Shown: one piece after another, positions 1 through 6,117 of the stretch
Position numbering within the stretch: the first letter of the stretch is position 1
Layout of the letters: the number at the start of each line of letters is the position of its first letter
Assembly (NCBI GenBank): GCA_003229235.1
Contig: QIIH01000413.1
Location: 1 to 6,287, forward strand
Direction of reading: 5' to 3'
DNA length: 6,287 bases
Origin: Flavobacteriales bacterium
GTDB lineage: Bacteria; Bacteroidota; Bacteroidia; Flavobacteriales; Flavobacteriaceae
Made by a program: the position numbers and the translations under genes
Notes under the pieces: model-generated
Seen by the model: the letters and a program-made list of their open reading frames with translations, nothing else
Told to the model about the DNA's origin: nothing
Database searches by the model: none

Positions 1-213
1 TTTGACGCTAAGTATTTAGTAGAAAGCTCTAAGGAATACCCTATTTCTTTTAATGGTAAAATGCGTTTTACGATGCCTTTGTCGCTCGATTTAACTAAAG
101 ACCAAATCGAAGCCGCGGTAATGGCACACGAAAAGACCCAACAATATTTAGAAGGGCGCACCCCTAAAAAAGTGATTATTGTTCCTGGTAAAATCGTAAA
201 TATAGTAGGCTAA
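1..213 (+). CDS. leuS: Leucyl-tRNA synthetase, C-terminal end (partial)
   Basis: This is the 3' end of a gene that begins before the window; 70 codons and a TAA stop are visible. Leucyl-tRNA synthetase is a cytoplasmic class I enzyme that charges tRNA-Leu with leucine using ATP. The visible part matches the extreme C-terminal domain, which contacts the tRNA elbow. It has an NGKMRF segment (visible residues 18-23, family pattern NGKxR), a helix around DQIEAAVMAHEKTQQYLEG, and the characteristic final strand KKVIIVPGKIVNIVG. Ending at VNIV plus one residue is normal for the family, so the 3' end appears intact. The catalytic and editing domains lie outside the window and cannot be judged. No strong T-tract terminator follows the stop. 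The identification rests on recognising the C-terminal motif. Confidence 0.93.
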   Translation, partial: FDAKYLVESSKEYPISFNGKMRFTMPLSLDLTKDQIEAAVMAHEKTQQYLEGRTPKKVIIVPGKIVNIVG

Positions 214-272
214 TCTGGTCACAATCAGAAATCTTGTCAGGTTAATTAATTTGCACGGTATTTGTTATATTT

Positions 273-293
273 ATAGTATCGATGCGATATTAT
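273..293 (+). other. Hairpin in leuS-metallopeptidase gap
   Basis: The arms ATAGTATCG (273-281) and CGATATTAT (285-293) pair over nine positions, with one G-T wobble, around a three-base ATG loop. It lies 60 bases after the leuS stop and 35 bases before the next start. No run of T follows, so it is a poor intrinsic terminator. It could be an RNA-processing or mRNA-end-stabilising stem, or chance pairing in AT-rich DNA. No clear TAnnTTTG promoter is visible in 214-327; the nearest is TTAATTTG at 246-253, with one mismatch and no properly spaced TTG. Confidence 0.35.
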
Positions 294-305
294 TAATATA
301 TACAC

Positions 306-321
306 ACCCGTATTGGCGGGT
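306..321 (+). other. Small GC-rich hairpin just before metallopeptidase start
   Basis: ACCCG (306-310) and CGGGT (317-321) form a perfect five-base stem with the loop TATTGG, ending six bases before the ATG at 328. In the mRNA the stem would cover the ribosome landing area. That could damp translation, or it may be neutral, as many Bacteroidota genes lack a Shine-Dalgarno site. The pairing is directly visible; any function is inference. Confidence 0.35.
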
Positions 322-327
322 TAAATT

Positions 328-1017
328 ATGATTGGATACTATATTTTGGCAGGAGCCATCTTTTTGATTAGTTCTTATGTTAGCAACAAATTAAAGAAAA
401 AGTTTAAGCAATACTCAAAAATGCATTTGCAAAACGGTATGAGTGGCGCCGAGATTGCACAAAAGATGCTAGACGATAATGGTATTAGAGACGTACAAGT
501 TATCTCTGTAAAAGGAATGCTCACAGACCATTACAATCCTCAAAAGAAAACAGTTAACCTTAGTGAAGGTGTATACCATCAGCGCAATGCTGCAGCAGCT
601 GCAGTGGCGGCGCACGAAGTTGGGCATGCCGTACAACACGCAACGGCCTATTCTTGGTTGCAATTGCGTTCTAAGATTGTGCCAACTGTTGGTATCGCAA
701 GTAAGCTCTCCAATTTTGTTATTATAGCGGGATTGATATTATCTGCGACAGGGTCTGGCTTTGGAGTGACTATTTTTGGAGTTGGAATTGCTCTTTTTGC
801 AGCAACCACTTTATTCGCATTTATTACTTTGCCGGTAGAATTTGATGCCAGTAAACGAGCAATGGCATGGTTAGATGATAAGAACATGGTTACTCAGCAA
901 GAACAGGCCGCAGCTCAAGATGCTTTAAAGTGGGCAGCACGTACGTATGTAGTGGCAGCTTTAGGGTCACTTGCCACCTTGATTTATTTTATCTCACTGT
1001 TTTTAGGCAGACGCTAA
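328..1017 (+). CDS. Membrane zinc metallopeptidase, YugP family
   Basis: The 229-residue protein matches the putative neutral zinc metallopeptidase family typified by Bacillus YugP (about 225 residues), so it appears full length. The zinc site is the HEVGH motif at residues 96-100 in the context AAHEVGHAVQH, with E97 as the expected catalytic base. The family-conserved LPVEFDASKRA segment at 168-178 (E171, D173) probably supplies the third ligand. One hydrophobic segment lies near the N-terminus (3-17), followed by a basic stretch (KLKKKFK, 21-27). Further hydrophobic segments at about 119-140, 146-168 and 206-226 suggest an integral membrane protein. Its substrate is unknown; a role in membrane-protein turnover is only inference. 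The ATG at 328 begins directly at the hydrophobic N-terminus and has no Shine-Dalgarno sequence. Its TAA overlaps the convergent gene's stop. Confidence 0.9.
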   Translation: MIGYYILAGAIFLISSYVSNKLKKKFKQYSKMHLQNGMSGAEIAQKMLDDNGIRDVQVISVKGMLTDHYNPQKKTVNLSEGVYHQRNAAAAAVAAHEVGHAVQHATAYSWLQLRSKIVPTVGIASKLSNFVIIAGLILSATGSGFGVTIFGVGIALFAATTLFAFITLPVEFDASKRAMAWLDDKNMVTQQEQAAAQDALKWAARTYVVAALGSLATLIYFISLFLGRR

Positions 1018-2381
1018 GTAAGGTTATCAGGATTATATCCTAAATACGGGGTGGTGAATTCTTTAAAGTGAATTCCGTAGTTTTCTAATTCCTTTAAAAT
1101 TGGCTCATATACTTCTCTTTTGATAGGTAACTGAACTCCTGGAGTGGTAATCTCTTCGTTTAAAATTTTAAGTGCAGCAATTGCAACAGGTAAACCAACG
1201 GTTTTTGCCATGGCCGTTTGTATTTGATCTTCGCCAACTAAAACCATATTTGAGTCGATCTGTTTGCGTTCGCCATTCAGTTCGTATCCAAATTTGTGAT
1301 ACATAACAATCATGTCCTTGTCTTGAGGTTCGAGAGTCCAACTATCCATTAAAATTTTTTGTAAGGCTTGAGCAGGAGTCGCATTTTTGATTCCAATCGT
1401 TTTTGCGCGATTAAATAAATCTAGCTCCAAAAGCTTTTCCCACATTAAGTCGTCCTGATCAATCTTTAGACTGTGACGCATTTTAAGCTCAACCGAATCT
1501 GTAGGAGAATAGGGTAAAAAACAGTTTACAAATTGGGCGTACGTCATGTTTTCTGTCTCTTGTAGTTGATAAGAATCGTCTGTCATCCCTAGTTGTACAA
1601 ACATATTCCATGCGCGACTATAGCCCACTCGACGCATGGTTCCGCGATAGAGCGTAAGAACATCTTCTAGGCCATAAATTTCGCGATATTTAAGCGAGTT
1701 TCGATTTGCATAAGCTTCAAATTTTCCGAACCCCTCAACTTGTAAAAATTCGGTTCGTCTAAATAATCGGTGATACGGAATATATTTATACGTTCCTTCC
1801 TGAACAAACTCGGCAGCATTACCTTGGCCAGCGACAACCACGTTGCGCGGGTTCCAAGTAAATTTATAATTCCAAAGATTGTTATCACTCTCGGGCGCAA
1901 TGAGTCCTCCGGTAAAAGATTCGAATAACAACATTTTGCCGCCTTTATCTCTAATGCGGTCTATTACATGCATAGCGCTCATATGATCTATACCTGGGTC
2001 TAACCCGATCTCATTCATAAAAACCAAGCCCTTTGCTTTTACTTTAGAATCTAAAGCCTTCATTTCGTCGCTTATGTACGAAGCCGTTACCATGTGTTTC
2101 CCGTAGGTTAGACAATCTTTGGCCACTTCCATATGAAAACGAGCCGGCAGCATCGAAATCACTAAATCGGCCTTCTGAACTGCTGCTCGACGTTCTTTTT
2201 CGTTAAAAACGTCGAGCATAATAGCCCTTGCATTGGGTGCGCCTTCTGTAAATTTTTTGGCTGCGACAATAGACATATCTGCAATGGTAATCGCTAGATT
2301 TTCTGTTACTGATTTGTTTAATAAGTACTGAATCAGACTACTAGCAGAACGGCCTGCACCAATGATCAGAATTTCTCTCAT
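1014..2381 (-). CDS. Saccharopine dehydrogenase family protein
   Basis: The protein has 455 residues, close to fungal saccharopine reductase Lys9 (about 446). The N-terminus is a Rossmann fold: IIGAGRSASS with the GxG at residues 8-10, and D35 at the end of the second strand. NEIGLDPGIDHMSAM (123-137; LDPGIDH 127-133) is the hallmark of saccharopine dehydrogenases, and a large catalytic C-terminal domain follows. Family members interconvert saccharopine with alpha-aminoadipate semialdehyde plus glutamate in lysine metabolism, but related bacterial enzymes use other substrates, so the exact reaction is uncertain. An acidic residue at D35 usually favours NAD over NADP (inference). I chose the ATG at 2379-2381 because the Rossmann strand starts at once (MREILIIGAG). 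A longer TTG start at 2435 adds 18 unconserved-looking residues and crosses the divergent promoter region. No lysine-ketoglutarate reductase gene is adjacent. Confidence 0.87.
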   Translation of the reverse strand: MREILIIGAGRSASSLIQYLLNKSVTENLAITIADMSIVAAKKFTEGAPNARAIMLDVFNEKERRAAVQKADLVISMLPARFHMEVAKDCLTYGKHMVTASYISDEMKALDSKVKAKGLVFMNEIGLDPGIDHMSAMHVIDRIRDKGGKMLLFESFTGGLIAPESDNNLWNYKFTWNPRNVVVAGQGNAAEFVQEGTYKYIPYHRLFRRTEFLQVEGFGKFEAYANRNSLKYREIYGLEDVLTLYRGTMRRVGYSRAWNMFVQLGMTDDSYQLQETENMTYAQFVNCFLPYSPTDSVELKMRHSLKIDQDDLMWEKLLELDLFNRAKTIGIKNATPAQALQKILMDSWTLEPQDKDMIVMYHKFGYELNGERKQIDSNMVLVGEDQIQTAMAKTVGLPVAIAALKILNEEITTPGVQLPIKREVYEPILKELENYGIHFKEFTTPYLGYNPDNLT

Positions 2382-2389
2382 AAAGCTGA

Positions 2390-2397
2390 TAATTTTG
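2390..2397 (+). promoter_or_regulatory. Possible -7 element for DUF423 gene
   Basis: TAATTTTG is an exact match to the Bacteroidota -7 element TAnnTTTG. It would give a leader of about 50 bases before the ATG at 2456. No TTG lies 17-23 bases upstream, a stretch just inside the start of the divergent gene. A chance match is likely enough in AT-rich DNA to keep this tentative. Confidence 0.33.
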
Positions 2398-2413
2398 TAA
2401 ATTGGAAGGTAAA

Positions 2414-2438
2414 AATTTGTGCTACGAAAGTACAAATT
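2414..2438. repeat. Inverted repeat in divergent intergenic region
   Basis: AATTTGT (2414-2420) and ACAAATT (2432-2438) are perfect inverted seven-base arms separated by 11 bases. On the plus-strand RNA the pairing can extend inward by G-T, C-G and T-A, giving a ten-pair stem with the loop ACGAA. An overlapping odd palindrome, TACAA-A-TTGTA, spans 2431-2441. The repeat covers the proposed minus-strand -7 element, so it could be an operator controlling the saccharopine dehydrogenase gene, or a leader hairpin for the DUF423 gene. No regulator gene is nearby to support either. Confidence 0.4.
2424..2431 (-). promoter_or_regulatory. Possible -7 element for saccharopine dehydrogenase gene
   Basis: Read on the minus strand, TACTTTCG matches the Bacteroidota -7 element TAnnTTTG with one mismatch, in the context TTTGTACTTTCGTAGC. 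It would start a transcript near 2418 and leave a leader of about 37 bases before the ATG at 2381. No TTG is found at the expected upstream distance, so the call is weak. Confidence 0.35.
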
Positions 2439-2455
2439 GTAAGCGATTTCTTAAG

Positions 2456-2857
2456 ATGATTCTAAATAAAAAAATAGCTTTTACAGGTGCAATAATGGCA
2501 TTTTTGGCTGTTCTGTTGGGTGCTTTTGCAGCTCATGGACTAAAAGATTTGACCACACCTGAGACCATACAGAGTTTTACTACTGGAGTGAGATATCAAA
2601 TGTATCATGCGTTAGCATTGCTTTTTCTGTCAATAATTTCTGACAATCAAAAAGGAGTGATGCGAGCTTACTACTTTTTTGTAGTAGGAATTATTCTGTT
2701 CTCGGGTTCTATTTATGTCCTTACGGCAGTTAGCATACTAGAAGGCAGTATAGGTCTGTTTGGAGTTATCACACCAATAGGAGGATTATGCTTGCTAATA
2801 GGTTGGGTTTTATTGGGAATATTGTTGTTAAGAATGTCCGAATCAAAATCCAAATAA
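2456..2857 (+). CDS. DUF423 small membrane protein (YgdD-like)
   Basis: The protein has 133 residues, the usual size for DUF423 (E. coli YgdD is about 131). Family-typical segments are visible: LGAFAAHGLK (21-30), FTTGVRYQMYHALAL (41-55), GIILFSGSIYVL (78-89) and GVITPIGGLCLLIGW (103-117). Hydrophobic stretches at about 6-27, 47-62, 70-90 and 100-126 suggest four inner-membrane helices. The biochemical function of the family is not established. I chose the ATG at 2456 because it opens directly on the first membrane helix (MILNKKIAFTGA). A TTG at 2402 would add 18 residues (MEGKNLCYES and on) that do not resemble the family and would cross the promoter region. The gene is divergent from the saccharopine dehydrogenase gene and 66 bases before pckA, which has its own promoter. 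Confidence 0.88.
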   Translation: MILNKKIAFTGAIMAFLAVLLGAFAAHGLKDLTTPETIQSFTTGVRYQMYHALALLFLSIISDNQKGVMRAYYFFVVGIILFSGSIYVLTAVSILEGSIGLFGVITPIGGLCLLIGWVLLGILLLRMSESKSK

Positions 2858-2862
2858 TACCA

Positions 2863-2890
2863 TTGGATTGCGCATTAATTGTTATTTTTG
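2863..2890 (+). promoter_or_regulatory. Bacteroidota-type promoter for pckA
   Basis: TTG at 2863-2865 is followed by 17 bases and then TATTTTTG at 2883-2890, an exact TAnnTTTG. This matches the published flavobacterial pattern of TTG, 17-23 bases, TAnnTTTG. Transcription would start near 2896, leaving a leader of roughly 28 bases before the ATG at 2924. A second TTG at 2868-2870 is too close (12 bases). This is the best promoter match in the window. Confidence 0.65.
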
Positions 2891-2923
2891 CAGCTGTATT
2901 AGACGCAAACTAAACAATAAATA

Positions 2924-4531
2924 ATGATCGATAACAGTCAGTCTACGAAATCGATTTCGTTAGCCTCATACGGAATTAATAACGCTAAGGTACACTACCA
3001 GAGCACTCCAGATGAGTTACATGACATTACAATCAAACACTCTCAAGGCCAAGAAGCATCTAATGGTGCATTGGCAATAAACACAGGCGAATTTACAGGG
3101 CGATCTCCAAAGGATCGCTTTCTTGTTAGAGATAGTATCACAGAAGACAAAGTTTGGTGGGGCCCTGTTAATATCCCTTTCGAGCCGGATGCTTTTGATG
3201 CTTTATACGACAAGGTGGTAAATTATTTGTCTAATAAAGAGGTGTACGTACGTGACTGCTATGCTTGTGCAGACCCTAATTATAAGCTCAATATTAGAGT
3301 CATAAACGAACATGCATGGTCTAACTTATTTGCATACAATATGTTTTTGCGTCCTAGCGATGCCGAATTGCTTGCGTTTGATCCGGAATGGGTAGTTGTA
3401 AATGCTCCCGGGTTTATGGCAGACCCTGAAGTTGATGGTACACGTCAACATAATTTTGCGATTCTTAATTTTACTAAAAAAATTGCATTAATTGGTGGAA
3501 CTGGTTATACAGGTGAGATCAAAAAAGGAATCTTTTCTGCGCTCAACTTTATTTTACCGGTATTTAAAAATACCCTTCCAATGCATTGTTCTGCCAATGT
3601 TGGAAACGACGGTGATACCTCTATTTTCTTTGGGCTTTCCGGAACGGGAAAAACAACGCTATCTGCAGACCCAAATCGCAAACTGATAGGTGACGACGAG
3701 CATGGTTGGACATCAGAAAACAGTATATTTAATTTTGAAGGAGGCTGTTATGCTAAAGTGATTAATATGTCTCGTGAAAGCGAACCCGAAATATTTGACG
3801 CCATTAAAAGAGGTGCGATTCTCGAGAACGTAATTATGGACGATGCCGGAAAGGTCGATTATTCGGACGTAAGCATCACCCAAAATACTCGAGTAAGTTA
3901 TCCTATTTATCATATCGATAATATTCAAGTGCCTTCTATTGGGTATAATCCAGGAAATATTTTCTTTTTAACTGCTGATGCATTTGGAGTTTTACCTCCA
4001 ATCTCTAAGCTAACTCCTGGGCAAGCAGCTTATCATTTTATTAGCGGATATACAGCAAAAGTGGCTGGAACAGAAGCTGGAATTACAGAACCTGTACCTA
4101 ATTTTTCTGCTTGTTTTGGAGCACCATTTATGCCATTGCATCCTACCAAATATGCAGAGATGCTCAGTAATAAAATGAGCGAATCTGGGGTTAATGTTTG
4201 GTTGGTCAATACAGGTTGGACAGGAGGTCCTTATGGAGTAGGTTCACGTATGAAGTTAAAGTATACACGGGCAATGATTACAGCGGCCATGAGCGGCGAA
4301 CTAGAGGCAGCAAATAAAGATAATTACCACATCCATTCGATCTTTGGAGTAGCTCAACCTAGAGTTTGCCCTAATGTCCCGACCGAAGTTTTAAGCCCTC
4401 GCAAAACTTGGAATAATGACAAAGGTTATTATGAGACCGCGCATAAACTTGCGGCATCATTTAATGATAACTTTAAAAAGTTTAAGGATCAGGCGAGTGA
4501 AGAGATTATTGCTGGCGGCCCATTGGTGTAA
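2924..4531 (+). CDS. pckA: Phosphoenolpyruvate carboxykinase (ATP)
   Basis: This cytoplasmic enzyme converts oxaloacetate plus ATP to phosphoenolpyruvate, CO2 and ADP, the entry step of gluconeogenesis. At 535 residues it is full length (E. coli PckA has 540). The substrate-binding GRSPKDRF lies at 59-66, with R60 expected to bind oxaloacetate. EIKKG at 198-202 and MHCSAN at 220-225 (H221) carry the metal-binding lysine and histidine. The P-loop GLSGTGKTT spans 237-245 (K243, T244). The second kinase motif GDDEHGW spans 256-262, with D257 and D258 for metal. NTRVSYP lies at 321-327, with R323. All key residues are present, so it should be active; the ATP-type P-loop separates it from GTP-dependent enzymes. 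The leader before the ATG is A-rich with no Shine-Dalgarno site. The gene is probably monocistronic, between its own promoter and a strong terminator. Confidence 0.98.
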   Translation: MIDNSQSTKSISLASYGINNAKVHYQSTPDELHDITIKHSQGQEASNGALAINTGEFTGRSPKDRFLVRDSITEDKVWWGPVNIPFEPDAFDALYDKVVNYLSNKEVYVRDCYACADPNYKLNIRVINEHAWSNLFAYNMFLRPSDAELLAFDPEWVVVNAPGFMADPEVDGTRQHNFAILNFTKKIALIGGTGYTGEIKKGIFSALNFILPVFKNTLPMHCSANVGNDGDTSIFFGLSGTGKTTLSADPNRKLIGDDEHGWTSENSIFNFEGGCYAKVINMSRESEPEIFDAIKRGAILENVIMDDAGKVDYSDVSITQNTRVSYPIYHIDNIQVPSIGYNPGNIFFLTADAFGVLPPISKLTPGQAAYHFISGYTAKVAGTEAGITEPVPNFSACFGAPFMPLHPTKYAEMLSNKMSESGVNVWLVNTGWTGGPYGVGSRMKLKYTRAMITAAMSGELEAANKDNYHIHSIFGVAQPRVCPNVPTEVLSPRKTWNNDKGYYETAHKLAASFNDNFKKFKDQASEEIIAGGPLV

Positions 4532-4551
4532 TATTCAGCATAGAGTAAAGC

Positions 4552-4579
4552 AAAAAATGCTCCAATTGGAGCATTTTTT
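4552..4579. terminator. Bidirectional intrinsic terminator (pckA / hemD)
   Basis: This is a perfect 28-base palindrome: arms AAAAAATGCTCC and GGAGCATTTTTT around an AATT centre. In either direction it gives a TGCTCC/GGAGCA stem followed by six T, the classic rho-independent layout. It begins 20 bases after the pckA stop. The hemD stop codon (4578-4580 on the minus strand) overlaps its right-hand end. It should end transcription of both convergent genes. Confidence 0.92.
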
Positions 4580-5336
4580 ATTTCTTTTTATTTACGGTAG
4601 TAATGTATTTTTCCAGCGCCATCGACATCGATGGTATTTCTGGAGTAGGAGCTTGAATGTCTACTTTTAAACCATTTTCTGAAGCCGCCTGCACTGTGGT
4701 GTTTCCGAATACAGCAATACGGGTATCGTTTTGTTCAAAATCTGGAAAGTTTTTAAACAACGATTTAATTCCGCTAGGGCTAAAGAACACTAATATGTCG
4801 TAATACACATTTCTTAAATTGGAAAGGTCGCTAACTACAGTTTTGTAGAAAGTCGCTTGTTTCCAGTTTAGGTCTTGTTCGTTTAATAAAGCCGGAACCG
4901 CAGGTTTAAGCATGTCTGAAGATGGCAATAAAAACGACTCGTTCTTATATTTTTTAATAAGAGGCATTAGCTCTGGGAAGGTGCGTTTGCCAACATAAAT
5001 TTTACGCTTGCGATACACTACGTATTTCTGCAAATAGTAGGCTACCGCCTCAGACTGACAAAAATACTTCATGGTGTCTGGCACCTTAAAACGCATATCT
5101 TCTGCAATTCTAAAAAAGTGATCAACAGAGTTACGGCTGTTCAAGATTATGGCAGTATAATCGGTCAGGTCAATCTTTTGCGATCTAATGTCTTTGGCAG
5201 AGACCCCTTCTACATGTATAAAAGGAATAAAGTCTATTTTAACTTTATGTTTTTCAACCAAACTAAAATAAGGAGAGTTTTCTACCTTAGGTTCTGGTTG
5301 AGACACCAATATAGTTTTCACTTTCATAGAGCCCAT
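4578..5336 (-). CDS. hemD: Uroporphyrinogen-III synthase (HemD-like)
   Basis: The 252-residue protein fits the HemD fold, which cyclises hydroxymethylbilane to uroporphyrinogen III in haem and sirohaem synthesis. The family is very divergent and recognised by spaced motifs, visible here: IILNSRNSVDHFF (63-75), YVGKRTF (114-120), FYKTV (163-167), ILVFFSPSGIKSLF (181-194), RIAVFGNTTVQAA (206-218) and TPEIPSMSMALEKY (231-244). The protein is close to a version found across Flavobacteriaceae (recalled, not searched). The ATG at 5336 gives MGSMKVKTILVSQPEP; an ATG three codons later (5327) starting at MKVKTIL is equally plausible. The gene lies 17 bases after the DUF4271 stop and is probably cotranscribed with it. 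Its own stop overlaps the shared terminator. Whether it is the sole HemD of the cell cannot be seen here. Confidence 0.85.
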   Translation of the reverse strand: MGSMKVKTILVSQPEPKVENSPYFSLVEKHKVKIDFIPFIHVEGVSAKDIRSQKIDLTDYTAIILNSRNSVDHFFRIAEDMRFKVPDTMKYFCQSEAVAYYLQKYVVYRKRKIYVGKRTFPELMPLIKKYKNESFLLPSSDMLKPAVPALLNEQDLNWKQATFYKTVVSDLSNLRNVYYDILVFFSPSGIKSLFKNFPDFEQNDTRIAVFGNTTVQAASENGLKVDIQAPTPEIPSMSMALEKYITTVNKKK

Positions 5337-5353
5337 TGTTTAAAATTTCTATC

Positions 5354-6016
5354 CTAAAAAAAAGTCTTATAAACTATTAGACAAGGCGAAATTTCGAGTG
5401 CGCAAAGATATAAAATAAAATAAAAGAAATTACTAAAAATGAGCTGTTCATTTGTTTTATAACTGTGGAGCAAACTTAACATAAGAATAGCCGCAGTTAC
5501 TGCTAATACTACCCACAATACGATTTTGGAGTCGTGATACCCCAAAATATAAATCACATTTGCAATAAAAAGAAATACACTAAGGAGGTTTATGTAGCTA
5601 ATCTTTTCAAAAATGTATTGATTTATAAGCGATTCGATGTCAAAAACGGTACCTACTAATTTTTCTAACAGCACTTTTACCAAAATAAATCCAGAAACAA
5701 CGGCTGCAATCTGAATAAAACTCGAAATCTCTAAACTTAAAGGGTCTTTTTCTTGAGGAATCAATAAAAAACCAATAAACAACGACAGATTTGCGACCCC
5801 AGCGATCCACAAAATAATTGTAAAAGGATGTTTAAGCTCTGTACTTCTGCCTTGTGCCAAGAAATATTTATTGGAGATAGGTAGTTTGCTAAACTCTAGG
5901 CTTCGTTCTGGGAAAAGTCGTTTTGCAATTGCCATGAGAATAAAACAGCCCATGCAAACAAAAATAATCCAATCTTGGGAGGCTAATTCTCTAAGGGTAA
6001 AAGGCAATTCTTGCAT
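5354..6016 (-). CDS. DUF4271 domain membrane protein
   Basis: The 220-residue, strongly hydrophobic protein has likely membrane helices at about 16-34, 66-86, 97-118, 141-159, 164-183 and 193-216, so roughly six passes. Residues 35-65 form a polar stretch (FPERSLEFSKLPISNKYF). It resembles DUF4271, a Bacteroidota family of unknown function that I recall being encoded just upstream of a HemD-like gene, as it is here. No catalytic motif is recognisable. The ATG at 6016 is the first in frame and gives a short amphipathic start (MQELPFTLREL) before helix one. The 3' end runs through eight consecutive A on the plus strand (5356-5363) directly at the TAG stop. It is the first gene of a probable two-gene transcript with hemD; no good promoter match is visible upstream, only TATTTTTA very close to the start. 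Confidence 0.8.
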   Translation of the reverse strand: MQELPFTLRELASQDWIIFVCMGCFILMAIAKRLFPERSLEFSKLPISNKYFLAQGRSTELKHPFTIILWIAGVANLSLFIGFLLIPQEKDPLSLEISSFIQIAAVVSGFILVKVLLEKLVGTVFDIESLINQYIFEKISYINLLSVFLFIANVIYILGYHDSKIVLWVVLAVTAAILMLSLLHSYKTNEQLIFSNFFYFILYLCALEISPCLIVYKTFF

Positions 6017-6117
6017 CTGATAAAAATACGCTATTTAGTATTTTATGCGTAATAACTCACCTAAAAATCTTCACATTTCTTTATGTTATTAGAACTAGAA
6101 TTGACTTAAATTGCGGC

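Noticed and set aside
2382..2435. Longer saccharopine dehydrogenase with a TTG start at 2435
   Set aside because: The extra 18 residues do not resemble the family, the Rossmann strand begins right after the ATG at 2381, and the extension would cross the divergent promoter region and overlap the other gene's alternative start.
2402..2455. Longer DUF423 protein with a TTG start at 2402
   Set aside because: The family begins at the first membrane helix encoded after the ATG at 2456; the added residues are polar and cysteine-containing and would lie in the promoter and inverted-repeat region.
5354..5365. Run of eight A (T on the minus strand) at the DUF4271 stop as a programmed frameshift into hemD
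   Set aside because: Gaining one base meets a stop after two more codons, and losing one base enters a frame different from hemD, so slippage would not make a fusion protein.
6022..6051. Overlapping hairpins (AAAATAC/GTATTTT and TACGC/GCGTA) upstream of DUF4271
   Set aside because: The stems are short, AT-rich and mutually exclusive, with no T tract or promoter relation; chance pairing is the simplest explanation.
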